DNA of 17,452 nt from DATKDU01 sp035512595 (GCA_035512595.1 DATKDU010000336.1:1-17452), one strand, 5' to 3'. Counted from the first letter of the stretch, positions 6,306 to 14,618 are shown. Made by a program: numbers and translations. Notes: generated by a model not told the origin, from the sequence alone.

Positions 6306-9300
6306 TTACACAAACAGATCGTAGTAATCGCAGACGTAGTAGCCGAAGGCCCAGATGAACGCCAGGTTCAAGAGGCCGAAGTTGACCGCCAGCGAGAGCG
6401 AGATCGGGGTCGCAGCGGCCGGTTTTTCTTCCGGCACCTGCCGGCTGCGGACGTAGCCGGCAATGGCCGTGACCGACATTCCCAAGAGCGACGCGCTGAC
6501 GACGAGCCAGACATACGGCAGGTACGGGTCTTCTTTGCCGATGAACCAGGCCAGCGGCAGCATGGCGGCGGCCATCGCCAACCCCACGACTGCCGTCACC
6601 AGCGTCCCCCAAGAGACATTCCCCTTGGGATCGCTCCACCACATTCGCAGCGGCACAGCGCCAAACACGACGCAGCAGAGCATGTAGAGGCAAAAAGTCC
6701 CCAAGGCCCGCAGGACGCCGTCGGTAAAGCCGTAGGAGTGCAGGCCGATCCCCAGCTCGTTGACGCCGAACCAGCTCCAGGCGGTGATCACGTTCCCGCC
6801 AATGGCCAACAGCGCCAGTCCGCGGTCTTTGACCAGCTTGTCCCAGCGGGCGTGCAGCACGAGCGCATTCCACATCACGATCATCAGCGCGCCGTTTTCC
6901 TTGGGGTCCCAGCCCCAGAAGCGGCCCCACGAATCGTCGGCCCACAATCCGCCGAGCACCGTGCCGACGAAACTGAGGATGATCGCAAAGCAGGTGACGC
7001 CGTAGATCATCCGCGCCAGCTCCGAGCGCAGCTTGTCCGACAGGTTCGGCGTGCAGATCCCCGACAGGAGGTAACACAGCCCGCAGAAGCCGGCCACGAA
7101 CGTGGCCGTGTAGCCGAGCGTGATCAGCACCACGTGCGTCGCCAGCCAGAACTGCGTATCGAGCACCGCCTGGAGGACCGCGATCGTATCGCCGCCGGCC
7201 GCCAGCAGGTACGAGATGACGAGTGCCGCGAAGCCGGTCACCGAGCCGACGACGTTTCCCAGTCCGTTGCGGTAAATGCCTTCCAGCACGAGGCAAAACA
7301 GGACGCATCCCCAGCCGATGAAGATCGCCGACGAATAGAGGTTCGTCACCGGCGGGCGGCCGGAGATGTAAATCCGCTCGATCAGGGCGGCCGTATGGAA
7401 CAGGAAGGTAATGCCGATCATCGTCAGCGCCGCCAGATGGAGCGGCTTCGCCTGCACCAGCCAGCCGACGAGCGCCAGCACCAAGGCCACGACGTACAGC
7501 ACTGCGCCCAGGTAGAACGGGCTGAGGTGGTTGAAGTATGATTCCCGCCGCACCTTGTCCGCGTTGTAATCCTTGGGCGCAATGCGAGCCACTTCCGCCC
7601 GGTAAGCGACCAGCGCTTTGTTGAATGCCGCCGGCTCGCTCTGGCGGTAGGCATTGAGGAGCGTTTCCAGCTTCTGCGTCGCCGCGTCAGGCTCTTCTCC
7701 CATGATCCGCGCCTGGATATAGGCCGCCACCCACGCTGTGGGATACGGCAGCCAACCGCTCTCGGCACTTTCCTTACCCTTGCTCGGCACAATGAGCGGA
7801 ACGCCGAGGGCCTTCATCTCCTGGGGAATGTCCATCAGCTTGAGGCGGAACTCATCGACCATTCGCTTGGCCGCAGCCGGATCCTCGTTGACTTGCTGCT
7901 CGCTGGGCAGCGGCGGCAGCATCGGCGGATTGAACGACACCATCAGGGCGTTGTACAGCCGCAGCTTCTCATCGAGGGCCAGGGCATTGCGGTCCAAGGC
8001 CGTGACGCTCTCGGGGTCTTTTTCTTGCTTCTGGTGTGCGGCTATCGCCATCTTGCGAATCTCGCCGTGGTGCGCGGCAATTTGCGACAGCGCGTATAAG
8101 TGCCGCGGCTGGCGCTTCAGGTCGAACAGCTTGTGCAGATCGGGGGAATCGATCTTGATGACGCGGTATTCGAAGGCCTTTTCCTGGCCGGTGACCGAGT
8201 CGAGCAGCCAGGCCATCGCGGAGACCTCGATCTCCTCGCCGTCCTTGCCGAACTTGACCTCCTCGTAGTTGGACATCGCCCGCAGGCCGTTGCGGGCCAG
8301 CGTATCCAGCGGCTTGACGCGGCCGGTCTGCACGATGGGAAGTTTTCCCATCTCGACGAGGTTCATCTCGTTGTCGGCCACCTTCGGCTCGCGGAGCTTG
8401 GAGCCGATGTACCCGATGGCAAACAGGGCCGCCAGCGCGACGGCAATCAGCGACGCCCGCGAGCCGTCCCACAGCGGTAGCGGCCGGCCGTCGGCAGCCG
8501 CGTGTCGCACGGCCCCCTTGATGCCGGCCGGCGCCATCCCCGGCTTGATCGGAGCGCGAGCTAAAGCCTCTTCCTGCGAGCGGCGATTCAGGAACCGATC
8601 CAATGCCAGTCCAAACTGAAAAATCATCCCCGTGGCGACGATCATGCAGGCCAGGTAGGGGATCATCCAGCCGACGTTGCTGACGACGGCGAGGGTCGTC
8701 ACCTCGCTGCCGTGGGGCTGGCGGGCGTAGCCGCTCTGGTAGAACGTATCGCCGCGGTATCGCAGCGGATCGTTCATCTTGATGTGGATCTTGTTGTCGA
8801 TGTTCGTCTCGGGATCGACGAGCCGCACGTCGGAGGAGTAGTTCTTGGGCGTGTCGGAGCCGAGGTAATCGTCCTTGCGGACGTCGATCAACTTGACCGT
8901 GTAGGGCTTGTACTGACGCTCGAAGCGAAGCAGAAGTTGATACTTCTGGCCGCCGACCTCAACCACTTCGCGAAACTGCTCAGGCGCCAGGCCGCGAATT
9001 TCCACAACCCCTTCCTCGCCAGCCTGAGAGATGAGATACGTGCCCAGGTCGCGGCCAGTCTTTTTTTCAGTGAGTCGGGCGTAGATCGCCCCGACGTCGA
9101 TGTCCGCGTTGCTGTCGGTCCCCTTGGCCGAACGGGCCGGGTCGGCGACAAGCTCCGTCCCTACTCCCTTCGTTGCCAGCGACTGTTGGCCAGCCCTCAG
9201 CGCCCGCACGTTATGGTTGCGATAGTGCGCCAGCACAGTCACGTCAAACGGCAACAGCTCGTGCCTGCCGGCATCGTCGCGGATCGGCTGCGGCGGTTTG

Positions 9301-10370
9301 TTCTCCTTGGCGAGATTTTCATTGGCCGCGGCATTCTTCTCGAGCAGCTCCCGCGGAATCACCGTCACCTGCTCGGCATCGGGCTGCGAGCGGTCGATGA
9401 TCGCCAGCTCGGTGGTGCGGATGTCGCGGGCGAAATTCGCTGCTTCGCCTTCTTCCAGCGTCATCTGCCACTCGATGGCGTAGCGGGCCACGACCAGCTC
9501 GTTGACCATCATCAGCACCACGCCGGCGTGCAAGAGCACGATGCCGGCCCGCTTCTGAAACAGCAACCAGCAGCCGGCCAGCAGCACCGCGCCGGCGGCC
9601 GTCCCCTGCAAAAGCTGCCACAGGATCCGCATCGACTCGGTCGGCGGCTCGAGGATGCCGCTGAACATCAAGCCGACCAGGGCGGTCAGCGCGACGTAAC
9701 CACTGCCAAACAGGGACAGCAGCCGCAAGCGGAACCAGAAGAGGGCCGAGTCGCGGAACATGGCCGTCCATTCCTGGAGTGCGTAGCGGCCGAAGAAATA
9801 GGTCGCTGCCAGCCAGCCCGCAAACAAGATTCCCAGAAAAACGGCCCAGATCTGTCCCGGTGACAGGAAGGGCTTGGCCTGCACCCCCGTTCCCAGATTG
9901 CCGCTGACGATGATCGCCGTCGTGAGCGCGACGCCGGCGGCCAGCACGCCGAGGCCGGTCCACAGCCGCTGCCCCCTGGCCTGCATCTGAAACCGCCACA
10001 GATGGGCGGCAGTCAGGTTGGCGAGCATCAGCACGCCGACGAGCATCCCGCCGGGGAGCGGAATCAGCGGCACGTTGAAATGCGGCATCTCCGGAAAGAA
10101 CGACGGTGGGAAGAACAGATTGACGTCGAGGCGCATGATCCACGAGCGGAAATAGAGCGGCACCACCTGCCAGATGTCCATTTCCGTCTGGGCCAGCGTC
10201 CCCACGAGGACCACGAAGATGCCGTAGGCGAAGAGGACGACGGTCAGCTTGAGGGAGGTGAGCGCCTCGACGGCCAGGACGAACGGATTGTCGGTTCTGG
10301 CGCGGGTCCGCGTGCGTGCGGCAGCCGCCGGCGCCAATTTCTCGGTCGATTCAAAAGTTCCCGCAGCCAT
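6306..10370 (-). CDS. Fused ResB-CcsA (System II) cytochrome c biogenesis protein
   Basis: This 1354-residue membrane protein should export heme and ligate it to apocytochromes c on the outer face of the cytoplasmic membrane. ATG 10370 is chosen because GAGG lies five bases upstream; an upstream in-frame start (10397) has none. The N-terminal half is ResB-like: TSLKLTVVLFAYGIFVVLVGTL as the first helix, a large outer domain, and NDPLRYRGDTFYQSGY before the last ResB helix. A hydrophilic middle segment with VKPLDTLARNG follows. The C-terminal third is CcsA: GRPPVTNLYSS, a helix with FWLATHV, the heme-handling WWD motif (WGRFWGWDPKENG, near residue 1145), and GLHSYGF. These give the candidate heme-ligand histidines. 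Such fusions are known in epsilonproteobacteria, Bacteroidetes and planctomycetes, but this one is large. A duplicated lipoprotein lies 74 bases upstream, probably co-transcribed. Confidence 0.92.
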   Translation of the reverse strand: MAAGTFESTEKLAPAAAARTRTRARTDNPFVLAVEALTSLKLTVVLFAYGIFVVLVGTLAQTEMDIWQVVPLYFRSWIMRLDVNLFFPPSFFPEMPHFNVPLIPLPGGMLVGVLMLANLTAAHLWRFQMQARGQRLWTGLGVLAAGVALTTAIIVSGNLGTGVQAKPFLSPGQIWAVFLGILFAGWLAATYFFGRYALQEWTAMFRDSALFWFRLRLLSLFGSGYVALTALVGLMFSGILEPPTESMRILWQLLQGTAAGAVLLAGCWLLFQKRAGIVLLHAGVVLMMVNELVVARYAIEWQMTLEEGEAANFARDIRTTELAIIDRSQPDAEQVTVIPRELLEKNAAANENLAKENKPPQPIRDDAGRHELLPFDVTVLAHYRNHNVRALRAGQQSLATKGVGTELVADPARSAKGTDSNADIDVGAIYARLTEKKTGRDLGTYLISQAGEEGVVEIRGLAPEQFREVVEVGGQKYQLLLRFERQYKPYTVKLIDVRKDDYLGSDTPKNYSSDVRLVDPETNIDNKIHIKMNDPLRYRGDTFYQSGYARQPHGSEVTTLAVVSNVGWMIPYLACMIVATGMIFQFGLALDRFLNRRSQEEALARAPIKPGMAPAGIKGAVRHAAADGRPLPLWDGSRASLIAVALAALFAIGYIGSKLREPKVADNEMNLVEMGKLPIVQTGRVKPLDTLARNGLRAMSNYEEVKFGKDGEEIEVSAMAWLLDSVTGQEKAFEYRVIKIDSPDLHKLFDLKRQPRHLYALSQIAAHHGEIRKMAIAAHQKQEKDPESVTALDRNALALDEKLRLYNALMVSFNPPMLPPLPSEQQVNEDPAAAKRMVDEFRLKLMDIPQEMKALGVPLIVPSKGKESAESGWLPYPTAWVAAYIQARIMGEEPDAATQKLETLLNAYRQSEPAAFNKALVAYRAEVARIAPKDYNADKVRRESYFNHLSPFYLGAVLYVVALVLALVGWLVQAKPLHLAALTMIGITFLFHTAALIERIYISGRPPVTNLYSSAIFIGWGCVLFCLVLEGIYRNGLGNVVGSVTGFAALVISYLLAAGGDTIAVLQAVLDTQFWLATHVVLITLGYTATFVAGFCGLCYLLSGICTPNLSDKLRSELARMIYGVTCFAIILSFVGTVLGGLWADDSWGRFWGWDPKENGALMIVMWNALVLHARWDKLVKDRGLALLAIGGNVITAWSWFGVNELGIGLHSYGFTDGVLRALGTFCLYMLCCVVFGAVPLRMWWSDPKGNVSWGTLVTAVVGLAMAAAMLPLAWFIGKEDPYLPYVWLVVSASLLGMSVTAIAGYVRSRQVPEEKPAAATPISLSLAVNFGLLNLAFIWAFGYYVCDYYDLFV

Positions 10371-10444
10371 GCCAGCCTCGTAGGTAGAGTTCACCAAAAC
10401 CGATCGCAGCCCGCGGCCAAGGCCAACGCCTCGCGCGAATGCCG

Positions 10445-11617
10445 CTACTTCACCTGGAGCGAACCGACGAACTGATCGAAATGCTCTTTCTCACGTTGGG
10501 CCAGATCGGCCGGACCGGTGAGCTTGACGAACCAGGCGGCCGAATCCCCCTTTCCGATCGCACCGAGGATCACCTGCGGTCCGGTGGATGGACTCTCGCC
10601 GGCCAACTCCACGACCTGCCACTTGATTCCTTTGCCGGCGACTTCGCGGAGCTCCTTGGCGACGTCTTCTGCCGACTGCGGCGCCAGCCCCACCTGTCCG
10701 CGCCAGCGATTGACGTTCTCGGTCACGTCCCCGGCTGGCCCTTGAAGCGACAGAGGAATCACCGAGATATCGAGTTTCTTGTCCCCCTCCACGACCTCGA
10801 AGCTGGCGGCTCGCAATCCGCCGGCCGGACGCTCCTTCCAACCTTCGGGAACTGCGTACGTCACCGGGCCAGCGCGTCCCGCTGATGCCGCGGGCGACCC
10901 GCCGGCAGTTACCGGCGGATGGTCCTTCGGCAATTCGCCGCCGGCAAACGGGCCGCCGCCAGCGCCGCCGGAGAATGGCCCCCCCATCGTGCCGCTGCCC
11001 ATGCCGGTCAGCTCGACCAGCGTCACGGGGAAATTGCCAATGGTGAACTGCTCGGATTCCTTGGCGAGCGCTTCGCTCGTCGTCGGCTCAAGCCCCAATT
11101 GTCCGCGCCAGCGATCGACGTTTTGCAGAATGTATTCCTCGTCGCTCGGTCCGTCTTCTGACCGGGGCAATTCGCTGATCGCCAGATCGAGGGGCGGATC
11201 GCCAAGCTCCAGCGTCGCAAAGCGGAACTGGTCCCCCGGCCGCTCCTTCCAGCCGGCGGGAAGGTCCCAGGTCGGCTTGCCAGCGGCGGAGAAGCGAACG
11301 CCGCGAAGGAACGTCGTGACCGCCTCTTTCTGCGACGCAACGGCGCCCGGCTCGCCCGTCATCTTGAAAAACCAAGCGCTCTTGCCCGCCAGGACAATCG
11401 CCCCCAGCGTGCTCCGCTCCGCTGGGGCTGCCATCGGCATGGGCGGGGTCTTGCCGCTGGTCGAGCTGCTGACCGCCAGCTTGGGGACCTGATACTGGCG
11501 AATTTGCGGCTCTTGCCCGCAGCCGGCGGCAATCGCCGCAGCGGTTAACAGGGCAACGAGCGAGCCGCAGCGCAAGCCGCGACGGGAACAGGCGAAAATC
11601 AAGCGACGAACCGGCAT
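10445..11617 (-). CDS. Lipoprotein with an internally duplicated domain, upstream of ResB-CcsA
   Basis: This 390-residue protein has a basic N-terminus, a hydrophobic stretch and a lipobox-like AAGC with Cys33, so it is probably a lipoprotein. I do not recognise a named function. It contains two copies of a module: residues 117-205 (LPAGWKERP...NVDRWRGQLGL...VELTG) and 254-340 (VPEGWKERP...NVNRWRGQVGL...VELAG). A second module also occurs twice, at 69-108 (AWFFKMTG) and 350-390 (AWFVKLTG), giving the order B-A-A-B. A Gly/Pro-rich linker (206-250) joins the halves. The gene ends 74 bases before the ResB-CcsA start on the same strand, so a link to cytochrome c maturation or respiratory envelope function is inferred from position only. 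The start ATG 11617 has only a weak ribosome site. Confidence 0.8.
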   Translation of the reverse strand: MPVRRLIFACSRRGLRCGSLVALLTAAAIAAGCGQEPQIRQYQVPKLAVSSSTSGKTPPMPMAAPAERSTLGAIVLAGKSAWFFKMTGEPGAVASQKEAVTTFLRGVRFSAAGKPTWDLPAGWKERPGDQFRFATLELGDPPLDLAISELPRSEDGPSDEEYILQNVDRWRGQLGLEPTTSEALAKESEQFTIGNFPVTLVELTGMGSGTMGGPFSGGAGGGPFAGGELPKDHPPVTAGGSPAASAGRAGPVTYAVPEGWKERPAGGLRAASFEVVEGDKKLDISVIPLSLQGPAGDVTENVNRWRGQVGLAPQSAEDVAKELREVAGKGIKWQVVELAGESPSTGPQVILGAIGKGDSAAWFVKLTGPADLAQREKEHFDQFVGSLQVK

Positions 11618-11722
11618 GGACCACTACCCGGCCAAGAGCCAAGAGAAACGCGCGCGGTGGGAAGGAAGGCCGGACCGGAGCGCGACCGGAACGGCCAAAG
11701 GCAACACGCTGCCACCTGTTCG

Positions 11723-11728
11723 ATTATA
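11723..11728 (-). promoter_or_regulatory. Possible -10 element for the lipoprotein/ResB-CcsA unit
   Basis: A perfect TATAAT on the minus strand lies about 105 bases before the lipoprotein ATG. No acceptable -35 is seen 16-18 bases upstream, where the sequence is ACCCCT, so this is only suggestive. Confidence 0.3.
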
Positions 11729-11790
11729 GCGCGGCAGCGGCGGGAAGGGGTAGGAGAAGATAGCCGGGATTGGGAGAAATACGGCGATTT

Positions 11791-11824
11791 CGAATGACCA
11801 ATGATCAAGTCCCAATGACCAATG
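11791..11824 (-). repeat. Left copy of an inverted repeat bracketing the RHS cassette
   Basis: It contains AATGACCAATG twice with ATCAAGTCCC between them. Its reverse complement matches 13729-13757 at 26 of 29 positions. The element has no coding role. Similar 'CATTGGTCATT' repeats are, as I recall, scattered in planctomycete genomes. Confidence 0.75.
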
Positions 11825-12118
11825 GCCGCCAGTCGGCCGCACTTCACGAGATTTCAGGTGGAAGGGGGGATCACCGGCGCCGGTTGGCGTCCAATCCGAG
11901 ATAACGCCCGAAAACGATTGACTTTGGCCCGTGGGCTCGCTCTAATGCGCCAAGTCGTCTGCTCCACGGGAACAAGGGGCAGTTCATGTCTTCGGTCGAT
12001 TCCGTCCGACCCCTCTACAACACCACCTGCCGAAACTTTCTTTTCGGACAGCGGCGTTTTCGTGTGTTTTCTGGCAAGCCCGATTTCAGGGCACAGTCGC
12101 TTCTTCAAGGAGCAAGTC
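11825..12118 (+). other. 5' region of the mini-RHS gene
   Basis: No credible protein is encoded in these 294 bases; the open frame in phase with the RHS gene has no family features here. It carries the promoter at 11918-11946 and an untranslated leader of about 165 bases, ending in the AAGGAG ribosome site at 12107-12112. Confidence 0.5.
11918..11946 (+). promoter_or_regulatory. Sigma70-type promoter of the mini-RHS cassette
   Basis: TTGACT (11918-11923), a 17-base spacer and TCTAAT (11941-11946) each match consensus at 5 of 6 positions. Transcription would start near 11953 and read into the RHS gene. A private promoter inside the repeat-bracketed segment fits a self-contained mobile cassette. 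Confidence 0.6.
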
Positions 12119-13003
12119 ATGCCGACCAGATACTACGAATGGGATGAACTTGAAGATAACATCATCGCCGAGTACGACGAAAACGGGAACGTGATCGTCG
12201 AGTACACGACCGAACCAGGCTATCACGGCGCGGTCATCAGCGAGCACCGAAACGGGCAGACGTATTACCACCATCACGACGGCCAGGGAAACACGATCGC
12301 CTTGACGAACGATCAGGGCGAGGTGACCGACACGTTCGCGTACACGGCAAACGGGGAATTGACAGAACGGACGGGAAACACGCCGACGCCGTACCAGTAC
12401 AAGGGAGAGCACGGGTACTACACCGACCAGGAAACCGGCGAAGTGATGATGAGGCGTCGCAAGTTGGATCCGGAGCAAGGCCGTTGGTTGTCGGCGGACC
12501 CAGCCGGACTACTCGATGACGTTAATCGATACCGCTATGTACAAAATAACCCAATTGGGCTTATTGACCCCTCCGGTTTGGAGGCGTTCGATTGCGAGAA
12601 AGGCCGAAAGCACATTAAATGCGCCGAAATTCGTCATCCGCCGTTCGTCCCCCCTCCGCCAAGGGAACGAATTGGAATACCGCGACCCGTCCCAGTCGTC
12701 CATCTTCCTTGTGGAAAAGGATGCGAGCTCGTTATTAACCAGGTGCCGAGAATAGACGAGTCTGGGAACATCAGCGTGACCCAAGTGCCAATTTGCCTTT
12801 GTTGCCTTCCTATCTTCGTCCGGGGGGAGATATGCAAGTCGGGCAGGTGTGCAGTATGCTCGCTCACGCGACCGAAGATCCTCAAGGAAGGGCGTCGGTG
12901 GATCACCGCATATGAAACAGTTCATCAATGCACGTGCGTCGAGTCGCCACTCGACCCGTTCCTGGAATGTGGCGGCACAACCAGCCCCAATCCGCCGGAA
13001 TAA
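12119..13003 (+). CDS. Mini-RHS protein: RHS core with a cysteine-rich C-terminal tip
   Basis: This 294-residue protein starts at ATG 12119, with AAGGAG six bases upstream. Residues 1-110 are YD-repeat-like (YDENGNVIVEYTT, HHHDGQGNTIALTNDQGEVTDTFAY). Residues 112-153 are the RHS-associated core (RRRKLDPEQGRWLSADP, NRYRYVQNNP, DPSGL). After DPSGL the protein switches to an unrelated tip of about 140 residues with 13 cysteines, including GRCAVC (244-247) and CLCC (226-229), and a proline-rich patch (174-181). Ordinary RHS toxins exceed 1000 residues. This one lacks the shell-forming repeats and any signal peptide, so it is either a stand-alone tip cassette or a fragment. Its good ribosome site and promoter favour a real gene. 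I recall very similar N-termini (MPT-x-YYEWDELEDN) in other planctomycetes. Toxin activity of the tip is not shown; no catalytic motif is recognised. Confidence 0.75.
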   Translation: MPTRYYEWDELEDNIIAEYDENGNVIVEYTTEPGYHGAVISEHRNGQTYYHHHDGQGNTIALTNDQGEVTDTFAYTANGELTERTGNTPTPYQYKGEHGYYTDQETGEVMMRRRKLDPEQGRWLSADPAGLLDDVNRYRYVQNNPIGLIDPSGLEAFDCEKGRKHIKCAEIRHPPFVPPPPRERIGIPRPVPVVHLPCGKGCELVINQVPRIDESGNISVTQVPICLCCLPIFVRGEICKSGRCAVCSLTRPKILKEGRRWITAYETVHQCTCVESPLDPFLECGGTTSPNPPE

Positions 13004-13099
13004 TCCGCACAAGGTTCCGTTGTCGTCACGGGCCAGATTTGCTATGAACCTGACGCCGGACCCGGGCTGGAGGTCGACTGGCAACGGAGTGCGGTGCCG

Positions 13100-13372
13100 A
13101 TGTTCAGAACGACGATTCGCGAGTGGCTATTGGTGGTCGTGATTGTGGCCGTCGGCGCTTCGTGGTGGGCCGATCGAATCACGTGGAGCCAGCGCCTGCT
13201 TCAGTCCGAGAAGGCGTTGTCGGAATCCCGCGAGGCCCTCGCAGCCTCAGAAACATTCCGCGAAGACGCAGTTCGGGCGAACGGCGTGATCGTTGATCTC
13301 TTGAAGTCCTGGGGTTATAGCGTTCACTTGCCTGAAGAGGTGTATGTGGAACGGCGGTCGAAGCAACGATGA
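13100..13372 (+). CDS. Small single-pass membrane protein after the RHS tip
   Basis: This 90-residue protein has an N-terminal anchor (TIREWLLVVVIVAVGASWWADR) followed by a short coiled-coil-prone region (SQRLLQSEKALSESREALAASETF) and a small soluble end. ATG 13100 is preceded by GGAG with a ten-base spacer; a GTG at 13094 is the alternative. It lies 96 bases after the RHS stop on the same strand. The 'RE-hydrophobic-WW-D' leader is, from memory, a recurring planctomycete N-terminus. Its place right after an RHS tip makes it a candidate partner or immunity protein, which is inference. Function unknown. Confidence 0.6.
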   Translation: MFRTTIREWLLVVVIVAVGASWWADRITWSQRLLQSEKALSESREALAASETFREDAVRANGVIVDLLKSWGYSVHLPEEVYVERRSKQR

Positions 13373-13400
13373 TCGCGTGCCCCCGCGCCTCTTCTCTGCG

Positions 13401-13718
13401 ATGCAATTCAGGCTTCGAACACTTTTCATCGTCGTGACGCTAGCGTGCGCCGCGTTCGCCATTGAGGCGCGGCGTCAGGCGAGACTGCGCCGTTTTGCGA
13501 ACTTGGTTGACGCCTACCACGCCGCCATGGACAGGCAAAACTTCGACGACGTTCGCGCTATCGCTAAGGAAGTTCACAGTGAGTTTTCGCACCACGCCGT
13601 GGCGCAATCGATTTGGGACCAGAGCGAGATGATCCAGGCGATAAGGAACGGTCAACCGGTCAAGGCCACGTTTGAGTGCCTGGAGGCGGAAGCAGAACCG
13701 GGGACGTGGGGGTCGTAG
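13401..13718 (+). CDS. Small membrane-anchored protein, last gene of the RHS cassette
   Basis: This 105-residue protein starts at ATG 13401 with MQFRLRTLFIVVTLACAAFA, a single N-terminal anchor of a type common in planctomycetes, followed by a basic stretch (RRQARLRRF) and a soluble alpha-helical-looking domain of about 75 residues. No ribosome site is visible before 13401. A longer in-frame start at ATG 13344 would overlap the previous gene by 29 bases and has AGAGG only three bases upstream; I prefer 13401 because the anchor normally begins the protein. It is last in the bracketed cassette, 10 bases before the right repeat. A role as a second candidate immunity or partner protein is inference from position. 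Confidence 0.55.
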   Translation: MQFRLRTLFIVVTLACAAFAIEARRQARLRRFANLVDAYHAAMDRQNFDDVRAIAKEVHSEFSHHAVAQSIWDQSEMIQAIRNGQPVKATFECLEAEAEPGTWGS

Positions 13719-13726
13719 CCTTGGCC

Positions 13727-13757
13727 ACGGTCATTAGGGCTTGGTCATTGGTCATTC
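13727..13757 (+). repeat. Right copy of an inverted repeat bracketing the RHS cassette
   Basis: GGTCATTAGGGCTTGG followed by TCATTGGTCATTC (13729-13757) is an inverted match (26/29) to 11791-11824. Together they enclose the RHS gene, its promoter and the two small genes, with nothing else inside. Confidence 0.75.
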
Positions 13758-13760
13758 TCC

Positions 13761-14618
13761 TCACCGCCGCTTCACATCTGCCGGCCAGATTCCCGCCACC
13801 GGCGTCTCGGGCTCGGAAAGCAGGATTTCAACCGCACCCGGCCGGGCAGCGCTGGCCCCGCCTCCTTTGCCGCCGCTGCCGGCGACCGCCAGACGATCGT
13901 CCTTGATGCCGTGGGAATCGAGATAGTCCGCCACGGCCAGCGCCCGGGCCGCGGCCAGTTGGCGGTCGTTGGCGAACCGCGCCCCTTCCGCACCGGCCGG
14001 TGGTTTGGTCATGCCGCTGGAGACCCCCGCCACGAGCACTCGCAGGTCGGCAGTTTGCGGCGAGCGGAGCCAGGCCGCGGCCTCGTCCAGCTTTTTGCGT
14101 CCCGCCGCGGAAAGCTCGGCACTACCCTCACTAAAAGGGACGTCGATGGCCAGCCGCGCGGTGCCGAGCGCCGGGTCGTACTGAACGCGCGGATCGCGCT
14201 CGGCCAGATCGGCCAGGCGGCTGCCGCTTGGCGTGGAACCCCCCGCGGGCGCTTGCAGCTTCATTTCGCGGAGCGTCGAGCGGGGGCTGGTGCTCTGGTC
14301 TGGCGACTTCGGCTCGCGAACGGGCTCGGTCGAACGGGGCGGATCGAGCGGCCGGGCCGGCTTGGAGGATGCCGTCCGCGTTTCATCGTCGCCGAATCGC
14401 GAGCCGGGGCGGACGAGGCTGGCGAGTTGCTTTTCCGACTGATCCAGCCGCGACTCCAAAGCCAGAGCCCGTTCCTCGACTGCCTGGGTGCGAATTTTTT
14501 CCTGCTCGATGACCGCCAGCAATTCCTGCTTTTCAGTCTGGCAGCGGGCGATCTGCGCATTGGGACCGGAGCAGCCGCACAGGAAAAGCGCCGCCAGCAT
14601 TAAGGTTGCAAGACGCAT
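13761..14618 (-). CDS. OmpA-like lipoprotein with coiled-coil region
   Basis: This 285-residue protein starts at ATG 14618 (GGAG seven bases upstream). A longer frame from 14681 only adds a translation of the AT-rich repeat there. Residues 1-16 form a lipoprotein signal ending LFLCGC (Cys16). Residues about 20-65 are charged and coiled-coil-prone. A proline/serine/arginine-rich linker follows (about 75-135). The C-terminal domain resembles OmpA/MotB peptidoglycan-binding domains (FSEGSAELSAAGRKKLDEAAAWL, then NDRQLAAARALAVADYLDSHGI and RLAVAGSGGKGG). The usual GHTD segment is replaced by AGVSSG, so peptidoglycan binding may be altered. It probably tethers the outer envelope to the cell wall. 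Same strand as the HTH gene 82 bases upstream. Confidence 0.8.
   Translation of the reverse strand: MRLATLMLAALFLCGCSGPNAQIARCQTEKQELLAVIEQEKIRTQAVEERALALESRLDQSEKQLASLVRPGSRFGDDETRTASSKPARPLDPPRSTEPVREPKSPDQSTSPRSTLREMKLQAPAGGSTPSGSRLADLAERDPRVQYDPALGTARLAIDVPFSEGSAELSAAGRKKLDEAAAWLRSPQTADLRVLVAGVSSGMTKPPAGAEGARFANDRQLAAARALAVADYLDSHGIKDDRLAVAGSGGKGGGASAARPGAVEILLSEPETPVAGIWPADVKRR

Noticed and set aside
6171..7541. 456-codon plus-strand frame opposite ResB-CcsA
   Set aside because: Composition (Arg, His, Gln, Asp rich) is typical of an antisense shadow, and it starts inside the repeat element.
8712..9863. 383-codon plus-strand frame opposite the ResB half
   Set aside because: Antisense shadow of a well-supported gene, with no recognisable domain.
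12509..13084. 191-codon minus-strand frame over the RHS tip
   Set aside because: The plus-strand frame continues the RHS core in phase and has the ribosome site. The minus frame has no known features.
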